Origin: Branchipolynoe longqiensis
Lineage: Eukaryota; Annelida; Polychaeta; Phyllodocida; Polynoidae
Length of the DNA: 64,000 nucleotides
NCBI GenBank assembly: GCA_030323885.1
Contig: CM059193.1
Location: 93,674,852-93,738,851 of the forward strand
Direction of reading: 5' to 3'
Part shown: one piece after another, positions 63,855 through 64,000 of the stretch
How positions within the stretch are numbered: position 1 is the first letter of the stretch
Layout: every line of letters begins with the position of its first letter
Notes under the pieces: generated by a model
Told to the model about the DNA's origin: nothing
The model's input: only the letters and a program-made list of their open reading frames with translations
Database searches by the model: none
Program-made: the position numbers and the translations under genes

Positions 63855-64000
63855 CTTTAAGCAAATCCCACTCGCTTTTAAAAATGCTGCTTGCATCTGC
63901 CTCTTTGTCTGGTTAGTAACAGTTGCATGGAGTTAGTGACGATGACTGCCAGGAGCGGGTTTAAGACAGGAACTTTCCCCCTCTCGCCTCTTTGTGTGAC

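Overview
This is a eukaryotic, animal nuclear window. Its one recognisable cellular gene is the minus-strand liprin-beta gene (PPFIBP1/PPFIBP2 family). Fifteen small exons lie between 47747 and 8949. All are bounded by GT/AG sites, and every exon junction has a compatible phase, so they join into about 704 uninterrupted codons. A sixteenth upstream exon (52340-52399) is plausible. The product runs from the end of the amino-terminal coiled coil, through a Ser/Pro-rich linker, to three carboxy-terminal SAM domains and the conserved tail. The true 5' end and the final coding exon were not found in the window. Metazoan restriction of the family and the repeat types (tRNA-derived SINEs of a kind I associate with molluscs and other lophotrochozoans) suggest a marine invertebrate, probably a mollusc; this is inference.

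Layout on the + strand: 1-8948 is mostly repeats (SINEs, a foldback element with GCGTATG words, 31-bp, 75-bp and 66-bp tandem arrays). 8949-28473 holds the SAM-domain exons. 30119-47747 holds the linker and coiled-coil exons, with SINEs, MITEs and a 29-copy 39-bp array in the introns. 48000-54000 is repeat-rich, probably intronic. 54300-57425 is a decayed DIRS-like tyrosine-recombinase retrotransposon. 57943-60000 contains a 5S-rRNA-derived 107-bp satellite split by a foldback transposon. 60000-64000 is MITEs plus a GC-rich stretch with a CRE, a TATA-like box and an E-box.

The most unusual material is a group of foldback elements. They share an outer terminal motif close to CTGTCACAYTACGRC, but the core of each is an expanded, self-complementary field of a different short word (GCGTATG, GTAACGTGACC, CTGTGTCT, TTGGTCGCAAG, ACGCGCG). 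One has a visible target duplication inside the 5S-derived satellite, and another is nested in a larger palindrome of about 1.7 kb. In two liprin-beta introns, repeat DNA reaches the 3' splice site: a minisatellite carries copies of the splice acceptor, and a MITE ends about 24 bp from another acceptor.
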